Source: a bacterium (GTDB lineage: Bacteria > Bacillota > Bacilli > Lactobacillales > Streptococcaceae). From it: 64,000 bases of DNA. The notes beneath the pieces were generated by a model. The model saw nothing but the letters and a program-made list of their open reading frames with translations. It was not told the DNA's origin and did not search any database. The translations under genes were made by a program, and so were the position numbers. The stretch lies in assembly GCA_905221505.1 (NCBI GenBank), contig CAJNDL010000001.1, forward strand, positions 1-64,000, written 5' to 3'. This document shows, in pieces, positions 15,783 to 25,507 of the stretch; position 1 is the stretch's first letter, and every line of letters starts with the position of its first letter.

Positions 15783-16128
15783 GGATTTGATTTCACAACT
15801 TCCCCGTCCTCAACTCTTGGGGCAACATCGAGAGTGTTGCGCCCTGCGTGGCAATGGTTGGGGCAGAAAGCATGCGACGGTGGACTATGTCTTTACCCAC
15901 TCGCCTTATCGTCTCTATGCCTATCATTGCTTGATCATGGAGGAGATGGCTGGTCGTGGCTACAATGTCAGTCCAGAGTGGCTGGACAAGAACTACCGTG
16001 GCAAGACCTGCCCTGTCTATGAAGATTTAGCAGAGGAGAAGTTGACTAGTCCTATATATAGCGAACATGACGATGTCTACTATGAGGAGTGTTTAGCTAA
16101 TCTCCGAGAGAAGGGGATAGAGTTATAG
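15766..16128 (+). CDS. T4 endonuclease V-like pyrimidine-dimer glycosylase family protein (TIGR02328-like)
   Basis: This 120-aa protein aligns by eye with T4 endonuclease V at its N-terminus: Glu23 in LLGQHRE falls exactly at the catalytic Glu23 of the phage enzyme (LMAEYRE). The phage enzyme uses the free amine of Thr2, but residue 2 here is Arg, which normally keeps the initiator Met in place. The catalytic details must therefore differ, or the substrate does. It starts inside the 3' end of the YbgA-like gene, so translation is coupled. Function is inferred from the family only. Confidence 0.72.
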   Translation: MRLWHEDLISQLPRPQLLGQHRECCALRGNGWGRKHATVDYVFTHSPYRLYAYHCLIMEEMAGRGYNVSPEWLDKNYRGKTCPVYEDLAEEKLTSPIYSEHDDVYYEECLANLREKGIEL

Positions 16129-16272
16129 TCTTTTATAATAACAAGTCATAGTCACTTATAAGAATTACTAATAACGTATTTGAGTATTCCAACTAGAACA
16201 CAGCCAAAAACAAGCTATACAAAGGATTTGAGGCATCTGTCTCAAGTCTTTTTCTTTTGTCCAAAACAAAGG

Positions 16273-16289
16273 TATAGTTTCAAACTATA
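16273..16289. promoter_or_regulatory. MET-box (MetR/MtaR-type operator) upstream of metE
   Basis: The perfect palindrome TATAGTTTcAAACTATA equals the MET-box described for LysR-type methionine regulators of streptococci. It lies about 40 bp upstream of the metE -35, the usual place for LysR-type activation. Confidence 0.85.
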
Positions 16290-16311
16290 TCAAAGCCTAA
16301 TTTTTTACAAT

Positions 16312-16340
16312 TATACAGACGCATTCTTTTCTGTTAAGAT
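16312..16340 (+). promoter_or_regulatory. metE promoter
   Basis: TATACA (16312-16317), a 17-bp spacer and -10 TAAGAT (16335-16340) with TGt ahead (extended -10). The weak -35 fits dependence on an activator bound at the MET-box upstream. Confidence 0.6.
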
Positions 16341-16371
16341 AGTTTCAACAACAAATTTTGGAGGACACATC

Positions 16372-18621
16372 ATGTCAACTACAATCATCGGTTTCCCTCG
16401 TTTGGGCGAATTCCGCGAATTAAAATTTACAACTGAAAAATACTTTAGAAAAGAAATCTCAGAAGAAGAACTCTTGGCAGCAGCAAAAGAATTGCGCGCT
16501 AAACACTGGAACATCGTCAAAGAAAAAGGCATCACTGAAATTCCATCAAATGACTTTTCTCACTATGACAACTTCCTAGATGCAGCATTCCTTTTCAACG
16601 TGGTTCCTGCTTCTGTTCAAAACTTGGACTTGTCTGACCTTGAGCGCTACTTTGCTTTGGGTCGTGGTTACCAAGGAGAAAAAGGGGATGTTCGCGCCCT
16701 TCCAATGAAGAAATGGTTCAACACCAACTACCACTACATCGTTCCTAAATTTGAAAAAGGCACTCAAGTTAAACTTGCAGGTCACAAAATTTTCGATGAG
16801 TTCCAAGAAGCCAAAGAACTTGGATTGAACACTCGCCCAGTTCTTGTAGGTCCATTCACTTTCCTTCAATTGTCAGACTTTGAAGAAGGCGTGAAAGCAG
16901 AAGACTTCGTAGACAGCTTAGTAGCTGCTTACCAAGAAGTTTTTGCTAAATTGGCTGAACTTGGTGCGACTCGCATTCAACTCGACGAAGCTGCTCTTGT
17001 CAAAGACTTGACAGCCGAAGAAAAAGCACTCTTCTTGAACCTCTACAACAAACTTTTGGCTGACAAAAAAGGTCTTGAAGTCTTGCTTCAAACTTACTTT
17101 GGTGACGTTCGTGATGTCTACGCTGACCTTGTAAACTTGCCAGTAGATGCTATCGGTTTGGACTTCGTTGAAGGTAAGAAAACTCTTGAATTGGTTAAAG
17201 GTGGTTTCCCAGCTGACAAGACTCTCTATGCAGGTATTGTCAATGGTAAAAACATCTGGCGTAACAACTATGAAAAGAGCTTGGCTGTTCTTGAGCAAAT
17301 CCCAGCTGAAAACATTGTTTTGACAAGCTCATGCTCACTTCTTCATGTGCCATTTACAACAGCTAACGAAGAATTTGAACCGTCTATCTTGAACCACTTT
17401 GCTTTTGCGGTTGAAAAATTAGACGAAATCCGTGACTTGGATGCTATCCGCAATGGTCAAGGTTCAGAAGCTCTTGCAGCTAACAAAGAACTCTTTGCGA
17501 CTGAGCGTGTGGGTGAAAATGCAGAACTTCGTGCGCGTATCGCTGGCTTGACAGACGCAGACTACACTCGTTTGCCAGCTTTTGCAGAACGTGAAGCTAT
17601 CCAAGAAGAAGCTTTCAAACTTCCAGCTCTTCCAACAACAACTATCGGTTCATTCCCTCAAACTAAAGAAGTTCGTGCTAAACGTTTGGCTTACCGTAAA
17701 GGTGAATTGTCTCAAGAAGAGTACGACGCTTTCCTTGCTGAAACGATCGATGAATGGATCAAATGGCAAGAAGATATCGACTTTGATGTTCTTGTTCACG
17801 GTGAATTTGAGCGTAACGACATGGTTGAGTACTTCGGTCAAAACTTGTCAGGTTACCTCTTCTCTAAAAATGGTTGGGTACAGTCATACGGTATGCGTGG
17901 GGTGAAACCACCAATCATTTGGGGTGATGTCACTCGTCTTAACCCTATCACTGTTAAATGGTCTAGCTATGCACAAAGCCGTACAAACAAACCTGTTAAA
18001 GGTATGTTGACTGGACCTGTTACCATCCTCAACTGGTCATTCCCACGTGAAGACATCTCTATCAAGGATTCTACTCTTCAAATCGCCCTTGCTATCAAGG
18101 ATGAAGTGCTTGACCTTGAAGCTGCTGGTGTGAAAATCATCCAAATCGACGAGGCTGCTCTTCGTGAAAAATTGCCACTTCGTCGTAGCGACTGGTACGA
18201 AGACTACCTTGACTGGGCAATTCCTGCCTTCCGCTTGGTACACTCAACAGTAGCACCAGACACACAAATCCACACTCACATGTGTTACTCAGAATTTACA
18301 GATATCATCCCAGCTATCGATAACTTGGATGCGGACGTTATCTCATTTGAGGCTAGCCGTTCAAACCTTGAAATCTTGGACGAACTCAAAGCGAAAAACT
18401 TCCAAACAGAAGTGGGACCTGGGGTTTACGATATCCACTCACCTCGTGTGCCAAACGAAGGCGAAATCGACCACACAATCGAAGCCATCCTTGCTAAAGT
18501 GCCAAGCAAGAAAGTTTGGATTAACCCTGACTGTGGTTTGAAAACACGTGGTATTCCAGAAACAAAAGAAAGCTTGATCCGCCTTGTGGAAGCAGCTAAA
18601 GCTGCGCGTGAGAAATTGTAA
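16372..18621 (+). CDS. metE: Cobalamin-independent methionine synthase
   Basis: This 749-aa enzyme transfers the methyl group of 5-methyltetrahydrofolate(polyglutamate) to homocysteine. The zinc ligands are visible in the C-terminal barrel: His636 and Cys638 in HMCYSE, and Cys721 in NPDCGLKTR. The length equals the family norm. The ATG at 16372 follows TTTTGGAGGA. A longer frame from 16180 would read through the MET-box and promoter and is rejected. metF follows 101 bp downstream and supplies the methyl donor. Confidence 0.97.
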   Translation: MSTTIIGFPRLGEFRELKFTTEKYFRKEISEEELLAAAKELRAKHWNIVKEKGITEIPSNDFSHYDNFLDAAFLFNVVPASVQNLDLSDLERYFALGRGYQGEKGDVRALPMKKWFNTNYHYIVPKFEKGTQVKLAGHKIFDEFQEAKELGLNTRPVLVGPFTFLQLSDFEEGVKAEDFVDSLVAAYQEVFAKLAELGATRIQLDEAALVKDLTAEEKALFLNLYNKLLADKKGLEVLLQTYFGDVRDVYADLVNLPVDAIGLDFVEGKKTLELVKGGFPADKTLYAGIVNGKNIWRNNYEKSLAVLEQIPAENIVLTSSCSLLHVPFTTANEEFEPSILNHFAFAVEKLDEIRDLDAIRNGQGSEALAANKELFATERVGENAELRARIAGLTDADYTRLPAFAEREAIQEEAFKLPALPTTTIGSFPQTKEVRAKRLAYRKGELSQEEYDAFLAETIDEWIKWQEDIDFDVLVHGEFERNDMVEYFGQNLSGYLFSKNGWVQSYGMRGVKPPIIWGDVTRLNPITVKWSSYAQSRTNKPVKGMLTGPVTILNWSFPREDISIKDSTLQIALAIKDEVLDLEAAGVKIIQIDEAALREKLPLRRSDWYEDYLDWAIPAFRLVHSTVAPDTQIHTHMCYSEFTDIIPAIDNLDADVISFEASRSNLEILDELKAKNFQTEVGPGVYDIHSPRVPNEGEIDHTIEAILAKVPSKKVWINPDCGLKTRGIPETKESLIRLVEAAKAAREKL

Positions 18622-18722
18622 GATAAGGATTTCTCAAGAAGCGCTGTTTGGTCAATCTGTCTGTTTCACTTGGATTCTAAGAGTCCAGCTAACGAAAAAT
18701 CAACTAGAAAAGGATAAGGACT

Positions 18723-19589
18723 ATGTCACGCCAAACACCGTCACTCTCATTTGAAGTGTTCCCTCCAAACCCAGCTGTGGGTAATGATAAAATTATTTCT
18801 GCTCTTCAAGATATGCAGGAGTTGGCACCCCACTTTATCAGTGTAACTGCCAGCAATAATAAATTTAATATCAAGGAAACGACGGTTCGTTTGGCTGACT
18901 TTATCCAAAATGACTTGGCGATTCCGACTATTGCTCACTTGCCAGCCATCTATTTGACTAAGGACATGGTTGCTGAAACCATTGCTGACTTGGACAAGGT
19001 TGGGGTACAGAAAATCTTGGCCTTACGTGGGGATATTATTCCAGATGTTGAGCCACAAAAGGATTTCCTCTATGCCACTGACTTGATTGAGTTCATCAAG
19101 GAACAAGCCCCTCACTTTGATATTGTTGGTGCTTGTTATCCAGAAGGACATCCAGATTCACCAAATCAGATTTCAGATATTCAAAATCTCAAGAAGAAAG
19201 TGGATGCAGGTTGTTCGAGCCTTGTAACTCAGCTCTTCTTTGACAATGAGCGCTTCTATGATTTTCAGGACAAGTGCATCTTGGCTGGGATTGATGTTCC
19301 TATTCATGCAGGGATTATGCCAATTCTGAATCGAAATCAGGCTCTCCGCCTCTTGAAGACTTGTGAGAATATCCATCTTCCACGCAAATTTAAAGCCATC
19401 TTAGACAAGTATGAGCATGACCCTGAGTCGCTCAGAGCAGCAGGACTTGCCTATGCAGTGGACCAAATCGTGGACTTGGTAACTCAGGATGTTGCCGGTG
19501 TGCATCTCTATACCATGAATAATGCAGAAACAGCAAAATACATCCACCAAGCAACCCATGCCTTGTTTAATCATCAGTCTCTAGGATAA
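18723..19589 (+). CDS. metF: 5,10-methylenetetrahydrofolate reductase
   Basis: This 288-aa flavoenzyme reduces methylene-THF to methyl-THF for MetE. Family marks are the start SLSFEVFPP, the flavin/folate loop LALRGD near residue 100 and QLFFD near residue 170. No promoter is obvious in the 101-bp gap behind metE, so both are probably on one methionine-controlled transcript. A terminator follows. Confidence 0.95.
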   Translation: MSRQTPSLSFEVFPPNPAVGNDKIISALQDMQELAPHFISVTASNNKFNIKETTVRLADFIQNDLAIPTIAHLPAIYLTKDMVAETIADLDKVGVQKILALRGDIIPDVEPQKDFLYATDLIEFIKEQAPHFDIVGACYPEGHPDSPNQISDIQNLKKKVDAGCSSLVTQLFFDNERFYDFQDKCILAGIDVPIHAGIMPILNRNQALRLLKTCENIHLPRKFKAILDKYEHDPESLRAAGLAYAVDQIVDLVTQDVAGVHLYTMNNAETAKYIHQATHALFNHQSLG

Positions 19590-19596
19590 TAAAAAG

Positions 19597-19635
19597 CAAA
19601 CCATTCTTCTCAGGTGAGGGGAATGGTTCCTTTTT
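19597..19635 (+). terminator. metEF terminator
   Basis: Stem aaccattc (19599-19606) with gaatggtt (19621-19628), an extra inner pairing of ttctca with the G-rich loop side, and CCTTTTT after it. Confidence 0.75.
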
Positions 19636-19667
19636 AATGGTAAAGACCGCACTTTTTAAGAAAAATA

Positions 19668-19956
19668 TGATAAAATAGACTCTGTACGTACTTGATACAA
19701 AGATGAGGGTATAAACAGATTTTTAACTATTCAAATCTGCTATAAAAAGGACAAATACTAAAGAATAATATTTTTAAACTTTTCAAAGTATCTAGGTAGT
19801 TGAACACGGGCTAAATCCCTAGTGAAAAAGATAGATTTCCTGGTGTGCATCGCACACTGCGTCAATCTCCTATTTTCATACGGGATTCTTTACGCCCTTT
19901 GTATCCTGATCTTTGTAGGCAAGACGTATAATATTATCAATCCAAAGGGGATTAAA
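19668..19956 (+). promoter_or_regulatory. pnp promoter and long 5' leader
   Basis: An extended -10 TGaTAAAAT (19668-19676) lies 280 bp before the pnp start. The leader contains a perfect 6-bp hairpin gtgtgc-atc-gcacac (19843-19857) and other partial stems. A frame from GTG 19822 continuous with pnp crosses the leader but has no ribosome binding site. Long structured leaders are where PNPase autoregulation acts in E. coli; the same here is only a suggestion. Confidence 0.5.
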
Positions 19957-22170
19957 ATGACAAAACAAGTGTTTCAAACGACTTTTGCGGGTCGTGAGTT
20001 AATTGTAGAGACTGGTCAGGTTGCTAAGCAAGCAAATGGCTCTGTTGTCGTGCGTTACGGTGAGTCAACTGTCTTGACTGCGGCCGTGATGTCTAAGAAA
20101 ATGGCAACTGGGGATTTCTTCCCACTTCAAGTCAACTATGAAGAAAAAATGTATGCAGCTGGGAAGTTTCCTGGTGGCTTTATGAAACGTGAAGGACGCC
20201 CTTCAACAGATGCGACTTTGACAGCGCGTTTGATTGACCGTCCAATCCGTCCAATGTTTGCGGAAGGTTTCCGTAATGAAGTACAAGTTATCAACACAGT
20301 GCTTTCTTATGATGAAAATGCCTCTGCACCTATGGCAGCTATGTTTGGTTCATCCTTGGCGCTTTCTATCTCAGATATTCCGTTTGACGGACCAATCGCT
20401 GGGGTACAGGTGGGTTATGTCGATGGTCAAATCATCATCAACCCTAGTCAAGAACAGGCAGAGCAATCGCTTCTTGAATTGACAGTAGCTGGTACCAAAC
20501 ACGCTATCAACATGGTTGAGTCTGGTGCTAAAGAATTGTCAGAAGAAATCATGTTGGAAGCCCTTCTCAAAGGGCACGAAGCAGTCAAAGAATTGATTGC
20601 CTTCCAAGAAGAAATCGTTGCTGCTGTCGGTAAGGAAAAAGCAGAAGTGGAATTGCTTCATGTAGATGCTGAATTGCAGGCTGAAATCATTGCAGCCTAC
20701 AACAGCGACCTCCAAAAAGCTGTCCAAGTAGAAGAAAAATTGGCTCGTGAAGCTGCAACTCAAGCAGTTAAGGATCAAGTCACTGCTGTTTATGAAGAAA
20801 AATATGCAGACCACGAAGAATTTGACCGTATCATGCGTGATGTGGCTGAAATATTGGAACAAATGGAACACGCTGAAGTGCGCCGCTTGATTACAGAAGA
20901 CAAGGTGCGTCCTGACGGTCGTAAGGTTGATGAAATCCGTCCTTTGGATGCGGTTGTTGACTTCCTTCCTCGTGTACATGGTTCAGGTCTCTTTACTCGT
21001 GGCCAAACTCAAGCTCTTTCTGTCTTGACCTTGGCTCCGATGGGGGAAACTCAAATCATCGATGGTTTGGACCCAGAGTACAAGAAACGCTTTATGCACC
21101 ACTATAACTTCCCTCAATATTCTGTAGGGGAAACTGGTCGTTACGGTGCGCCAGGTCGTCGTGAAATTGGTCACGGTGCTCTCGGTGAGCGTGCCCTTGC
21201 TCAAGTTTTGCCAAGTTTGGAAGAATTCCCATATGCGATCCGCTTGGTAGCAGAGGTCTTGGAATCAAACGGTTCTTCCTCTCAAGCTTCTATCTGTGCG
21301 GGAACCCTTGCCCTTATGGCTGGTGGTGTACCAATCAAGGCTCCAGTAGCTGGTATTGCCATGGGTCTTATCTCAGATGGAAATAACTATACAGTATTGA
21401 CAGATATCCAAGGTTTGGAAGATCACTTTGGAGACATGGACTTCAAGGTTGCCGGTACTCGTGACGGGATTACAGCCCTTCAAATGGATATCAAGATTCA
21501 AGGGATTACTGCAGAAATCTTGACAGAAGCTCTTGCTCAAGCCAAGAAAGCGCGTTTTGAAATCCTTGATGTGATTGAAGCAACCATTCCAGAAGTTCGT
21601 CCAGAATTGGCTCCAACTGCTCCGAAAATTGATACCATCAAGATTGATGTGGATAAGATTAAGATTGTCATCGGTAAGGGTGGAGAAACCATCGACAAGA
21701 TTATCGCTGAAACAGGCGTTAAGATTGATATCGACGAAGAAGGAAATGTGTCTATCTACTCTAGCGACCAAGATGCCATCAACCGTGCCAAAGAAATCAT
21801 TGCTGGCTTGGTTCGTGAAGCCAAAGTGGATGAAGTTTACCATGCGAAGGTTGTTCGTATCGAGAAATTTGGTGCCTTTGTTAACCTCTTTGACAAGACA
21901 GATGCTCTCGTACACATCTCTGAAATGGCTTGGACTCGTACCAATAATGTCGAAGACTTGGTAGCAATCGGGGATGAAGTTGATGTTAAGGTAATCAAGA
22001 TTGATGAAAAAGGACGTGTGGATGCTTCTATGAAGGCTCTTCTTCCTCGTCCTCCAAAACCTGAACGTGATGAAAAAGGTGAAAAATCAGAACGTCCTCA
22101 CCGCCCACGTCATCACAAGGACCACAAACCTAAGAAAGAATTTACAGAAACACCAAAAGATTCAGAATAA
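19957..22170 (+). CDS. pnp: Polynucleotide phosphorylase
   Basis: This 737-aa 3'-5' phosphorolytic exoribonuclease acts in mRNA turnover. Two RNase PH domains flank a helical linker. A KH domain ([12 protein letters not shown], about 569-580) and an S1 domain ([17 protein letters not shown], about 627-645) follow, then a charged tail rich in Lys, Glu and His. ATG 19957 has AAAGGGG upstream and gives the usual length. cysE starts 15 bp downstream, so they are likely co-transcribed. Confidence 0.97.
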   Translation: MTKQVFQTTFAGRELIVETGQVAKQANGSVVVRYGESTVLTAAVMSKKMATGDFFPLQVNYEEKMYAAGKFPGGFMKREGRPSTDATLTARLIDRPIRPMFAEGFRNEVQVINTVLSYDENASAPMAAMFGSSLALSISDIPFDGPIAGVQVGYVDGQIIINPSQEQAEQSLLELTVAGTKHAINMVESGAKELSEEIMLEALLKGHEAVKELIAFQEEIVAAVGKEKAEVELLHVDAELQAEIIAAYNSDLQKAVQVEEKLAREAATQAVKDQVTAVYEEKYADHEEFDRIMRDVAEILEQMEHAEVRRLITEDKVRPDGRKVDEIRPLDAVVDFLPRVHGSGLFTRGQTQALSVLTLAPMGETQIIDGLDPEYKKRFMHHYNFPQYSVGETGRYGAPGRREIGHGALGERALAQVLPSLEEFPYAIRLVAEVLESNGSSSQASICAGTLALMAGGVPIKAPVAGIAMGLISDGNNYTVLTDIQGLEDHFGDMDFKVAGTRDGITALQMDIKIQGITAEILTEALAQAKKARFEILDVIEATIPEVRPELAPTAPKIDTIKIDVDKIKIVIGKGGETIDKIIAETGVKIDIDEEGNVSIYSSDQDAINRAKEIIAGLVREAKVDEVYHAKVVRIEKFGAFVNLFDKTDALVHISEMAWTRTNNVEDLVAIGDEVDVKVIKIDEKGRVDASMKALLPRPPKPERDEKGEKSERPHRPRHHKDHKPKKEFTETPKDSE

Positions 22171-22185
22171 GAAAAGGAGAAATGT

Positions 22186-22803
22186 ATGGGATGGTGGCGC
22201 GAAACCATTGATATCGTAAAAGAAAATGATCCAGCGGCCCGCACCACTTTGGAGGTTTTGCTGACTTATCCAGGTGTCAAGGCCTTGGCGGCCCACCGTC
22301 TCTCACATTTTCTCTGGAAGCATGGCTTCAAACTCTTGGCTCGTATGCACAGTCAGTTTTGGCGCTTTTGGACCCAGATAGAGATTCATCCAGGAGCCCA
22401 GATTGATTCAGGTGTCTTTATCGACCACGGTTCTGGCTTAGTGATTGGTGAGACGGCGATTGTTGAAAAAGGCGTTCTTCTCTATCACGGAGTGACTCTC
22501 GGTGGGACTGGTAAGGATGTTGGCAAACGCCATCCGACTGTACGCAAAGGAGCACTCATATCAGCCCATGCCCAAGTTATCGGGCCTGTGGAAATCGGTG
22601 AAAATGCCAAGGTCGGTGCAGCAGCAGTTGTCGTAGCAGATGTACCTAGTGATGTGACGGTTGTTGGTATTCCTGCCAAGATTGTCCGCCTTCATGGTAA
22701 GAAAGACGAGCCGGTCATTCATGAGGTTGAAGAAAAACGAGAATACTATGTCAATAAACTTGAGCAGGCTAAAGAAGCCAGTCACAGATCGTCTGGGCTG
22801 TAG
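22186..22803 (+). CDS. cysE: Serine O-acetyltransferase
   Basis: This 205-aa enzyme makes O-acetylserine, the precursor of cysteine. The short form has an N-terminal helical region and a left-handed beta-helix of hexapeptide repeats (IHPGAQIDSGVFIDHGSGLVIG). The active-site His/Asp sit in the DHG and HGVTLGGTG segments. Length and start (GGAGA before ATG) are normal. It sits between pnp and a GNAT gene with cysS beyond. Confidence 0.93.
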   Translation: MGWWRETIDIVKENDPAARTTLEVLLTYPGVKALAAHRLSHFLWKHGFKLLARMHSQFWRFWTQIEIHPGAQIDSGVFIDHGSGLVIGETAIVEKGVLLYHGVTLGGTGKDVGKRHPTVRKGALISAHAQVIGPVEIGENAKVGAAAVVVADVPSDVTVVGIPAKIVRLHGKKDEPVIHEVEEKREYYVNKLEQAKEASHRSSGL

Positions 22804-22814
22804 GGGATACTTAT

Positions 22815-23699
22815 ATGATTCAAGCAAGAAGCGAGTTAAGCCAAGAGGAGTTATCTGAGGCCCAAAAACTAATTAACTGTTGCCAAGCCTATGATGGAAC
22901 TTATCGTGATCCCTATCTTTCTAACATGCTTAATTTTGATCCAAACATGCCCGCCTTTTTCCTTTATTATGAAAAAGGCGAACTTGTTGGTCTATTAACT
23001 GTTTATGCTGATGACCAAGATGTGGAAGTGACGATACTGGTTCATCCAGATTATCGTCGTCAGGGAATTGCGCGTGCATTGCTTACTAGTTTTGAGAAAG
23101 AAACGGCTTCTTTCCCTATTCGTTCAGTCACTTTTCAGACAGAACGTATTTTTCTAGAACGTCATCCTGATTTTGTCAGCAACTGGGGATTGGTTGAGGA
23201 TGAAGAGACAGAAACCTGGTTAGGTAAGGATAGAAGACCTTATCAGTTAGCAAAACTTTCTAATCTTGAAGTTTTGTTAGCAGATAGTTCGTATCAGGAT
23301 CAAATTAGTCAGTTAAAATTTCAGGCATTCTCAGAGGAACATGAGTCTAGAGAGATTGTGGATAGATATGTCGCTGAAGCTCTGAAGGATCCAGAAAGTC
23401 GCTTATATATTTTGTTAAAAAACGATCAGGTCATTGGAACTTGCACGGTAGATTTATCGACTAATACGAATTACTTCTATGGTTTGGCAATATCGGAACC
23501 TGAACGTGGAAAAGGCTATGGAAGTTATTTAGCAAAATCCCTAGTCAACCAACTGATTGAGCAAAATGATAAGGAATTTCAGATTGCAGTAGAGGACAGC
23601 AACGTAGGTGCCAAGCGTTTGTATGAAAAAATCGGCTTTGTCAAACAGACCCAGGTGGTTTATCTGAATGAGAAAGGAGCAAGGGATTCCGAAGTGTAG
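22815..23699 (+). CDS. Tandem GNAT-family N-acetyltransferase
   Basis: This 294-aa protein has two GNAT folds. The N-terminal copy has the acetyl-CoA loop HPDYRRQGIARALL (about 75-90). The C-terminal copy has SEPERGKGYGSYL near 230 and the typical NVGAKRLYEKIGF near 265. The substrate is unknown. It begins 11 bp after cysE. Confidence 0.85.
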   Translation: MIQARSELSQEELSEAQKLINCCQAYDGTYRDPYLSNMLNFDPNMPAFFLYYEKGELVGLLTVYADDQDVEVTILVHPDYRRQGIARALLTSFEKETASFPIRSVTFQTERIFLERHPDFVSNWGLVEDEETETWLGKDRRPYQLAKLSNLEVLLADSSYQDQISQLKFQAFSEEHESREIVDRYVAEALKDPESRLYILLKNDQVIGTCTVDLSTNTNYFYGLAISEPERGKGYGSYLAKSLVNQLIEQNDKEFQIAVEDSNVGAKRLYEKIGFVKQTQVVYLNEKGARDSEV

Positions 23700-23723
23700 A
23701 GAGATTCGGACTGAAATTCAATT

Positions 23724-23760
23724 GAACTCTTAGTGATGAAACTAAGTGTTCTTTGATTTT
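23724..23760 (+). terminator. Hairpin with U-rich tail just before cysS
   Basis: Stem cttagt with actaag, extended by gaac/gttc across a T-T mismatch, then TTTGATTTT. It ends 21 bp before the cysS ATG. It could end the pnp-cysE transcript or act as an attenuator. No T-box features (AGGGTGG-like bulge) were seen. Confidence 0.5.
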
Positions 23761-23781
23761 GGTTTTCCTAACTATTATTTT

Positions 23782-25125
23782 ATGATTAAAATTTACGACA
23801 CCATGTCTCGTGATTTACTAGAATTTGTCCCTATCGAGGACGGTAAGGTTAAGATGTATGTCTGTGGGCCAACCGTGTACAACTATATTCATGTGGGGAA
23901 TGCTCGTTCAACGGTGGCTTTTGATACCATTCGTCGTTATTTCGAATACCGTGGCTATGAGGTTGCCTATATTTCCAATTTCACGGATGTGGATGATAAG
24001 ATTATCAACCGTGCCAAGGAAGAAGGAATCACGCCTCAGGAGGTTGCAGACAAGTACATCGCTGCCTTTCGAGAGGATGTGACGGCCTTGGGCGTGAAAC
24101 CTGCGACTCGCCATCCTCGTGTAGTGGAGTTTATGGCTGACATTATCCGCTTTGTGGAAGACTTGATTGAAAAAGGTTTTGCCTACGAGAGCCAAGGGGA
24201 TGTTTACTTCCGTGTGGAAAAATCCCACAACTATGCTAAATTGGCTAATAAAACCTTGGAAGATTTGGAACTAGGTGCTTCAGGTCGTACCGATGAAGAA
24301 ACGGCTCGTAAGGAAAATCCTGTAGACTTTGCCCTATGGAAATCTGCCAAATCAGGCGAGATTTCTTGGGACAGTCCTTGGGGACCTGGTCGTCCGGGTT
24401 GGCATATCGAATGTTCAGTCATGTCGACAGAGATTTTGGGCGATACTATTGATATCCACGGTGGTGGAGCGGACCTTGAGTTTCCTCACCACACCAATGA
24501 AATTGCCCAGTCAGAAGCCAAAACAGGCAAGACCTTTGCCAACTACTGGATGCACAATGGCTTTGTTAATATTGACAATGTCAAGATGTCCAAGTCCTTG
24601 GGTAACTTTATCACTGTACACGATGCCCTCAAAACTCTTGACGGGCAAGTGCTTCGATTCTTCTTTGCGACTCAGCATTACCGTAAACCAATCAACTTTA
24701 CGGAAAAAGCAGTGCGTGATGCAGAGACAAATCTCAAGTATTTGAAGAACACTTACGAACAACCATTTACAGGAAACGTGGATGCCCAAGACTTGCAAGC
24801 TTTTAAAGACAAGTTTGTAGCAGCTATGGATGAGGATTTCAACTCTGCTAACGGTATCACAGTAGTCTTTGAAATGGCTAAATGGATTAATTCTGGCAAC
24901 TATGATGTAAGTGTCAAGCAAGCTCTTGCGGATATGCTAGAAGTCTTTGGAATTGTCTTTGTTGAGGAAGTTTTGGATGCAGATATCGAAGCCTTGATTC
25001 AAAAGCGACAAGAAGCGCGTGCCGATCGTGACTTTGCGACAGCGGACCAAATCCGTGACCAATTGGCTGCTCAAGGAATTAAGCTCCTTGACACAAAGGA
25101 TGGAGTGAGGTGGACACGTGATTGA
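23782..25125 (+). CDS. cysS: Cysteinyl-tRNA synthetase
   Basis: This 447-aa class I synthetase charges tRNA-Cys. It has the HIGH-type motif HVGN in GPTVYNYIHVGNAR (near residue 35), zinc ligands including CGP and the HHTNE region, and KMSKS near 270. The ATG at 23782 gives the family N-terminus IKIYDT but has no recognisable Shine-Dalgarno sequence. An upstream GTG at 23746 falls inside the hairpin and is less likely. The gene overlaps mrnC by 8 nt. Confidence 0.95.
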   Translation: MIKIYDTMSRDLLEFVPIEDGKVKMYVCGPTVYNYIHVGNARSTVAFDTIRRYFEYRGYEVAYISNFTDVDDKIINRAKEEGITPQEVADKYIAAFREDVTALGVKPATRHPRVVEFMADIIRFVEDLIEKGFAYESQGDVYFRVEKSHNYAKLANKTLEDLELGASGRTDEETARKENPVDFALWKSAKSGEISWDSPWGPGRPGWHIECSVMSTEILGDTIDIHGGGADLEFPHHTNEIAQSEAKTGKTFANYWMHNGFVNIDNVKMSKSLGNFITVHDALKTLDGQVLRFFFATQHYRKPINFTEKAVRDAETNLKYLKNTYEQPFTGNVDAQDLQAFKDKFVAAMDEDFNSANGITVVFEMAKWINSGNYDVSVKQALADMLEVFGIVFVEEVLDADIEALIQKRQEARADRDFATADQIRDQLAAQGIKLLDTKDGVRWTRD

Positions 25126-25504
25126 TGTCAATCTCATTAACGGGATTGCGCTAGCCTTTGAAGGAGATGCGGTGTATTCTATGTATATTCGTCGCCATCT
25201 CATTCTCAAAGGCTTGACCAAACCCAACAAACTCCACCAAGAGGCAACCAAGTATGTGTCAGCCAAGGCTCAGGCTCGTTTGATTTCCCTCATGTTGGAG
25301 GAGCAAGTCCTGACGGAAAAAGAAGAAGAAATCTACAAACGTGGCCGCAATACCAATAGCCATACCAAGGCTAAAAATGCTGATGTGGTGACTTACCGCA
25401 TGTCTACTGGCTTTGAAGCGGTGATGGGCTATCTCCATATGACTGAAGATCTGGAACGTCTTGAGAATTTGATTTCGTGGTGCATCCAAACAGTGGAGGG
25501 CTAG
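25118..25504 (+). CDS. mrnC: Mini-ribonuclease 3 (23S rRNA maturation)
   Basis: This 128-aa protein is an RNase III catalytic domain without the double-stranded RNA-binding domain. In B. subtilis this enzyme trims 23S rRNA ends. The signature LAFEGDAVYSMYIRRHL (12-28) and the RGRNTNSHTKAKNADVVTYR segment are present. The start is GTG at 25118 inside the end of cysS, a pairing seen across Firmicutes. Confidence 0.93.
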   Translation: MIDVNLINGIALAFEGDAVYSMYIRRHLILKGLTKPNKLHQEATKYVSAKAQARLISLMLEEQVLTEKEEEIYKRGRNTNSHTKAKNADVVTYRMSTGFEAVMGYLHMTEDLERLENLISWCIQTVEG

Positions 25505-25507
25505 GAC

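Noticed and set aside
16180..16371. 64-residue extension of MetE
   Set aside because: It would translate the MET-box and promoter. The ATG at 16372 has a strong GGAGG and gives the standard length.
19822..19956. 45-residue hydrophobic N-terminal extension of PNPase from a GTG at 19822
   Set aside because: No ribosome binding site, crosses the leader hairpin, and PNPase has a conserved start near KQVFQT with AAAGGGG ahead of ATG 19957.
23701..23781. T-box riboswitch controlling cysS
   Set aside because: No T-box consensus bulge or antiterminator could be found; only a single terminator-like hairpin is present and the region is too short.
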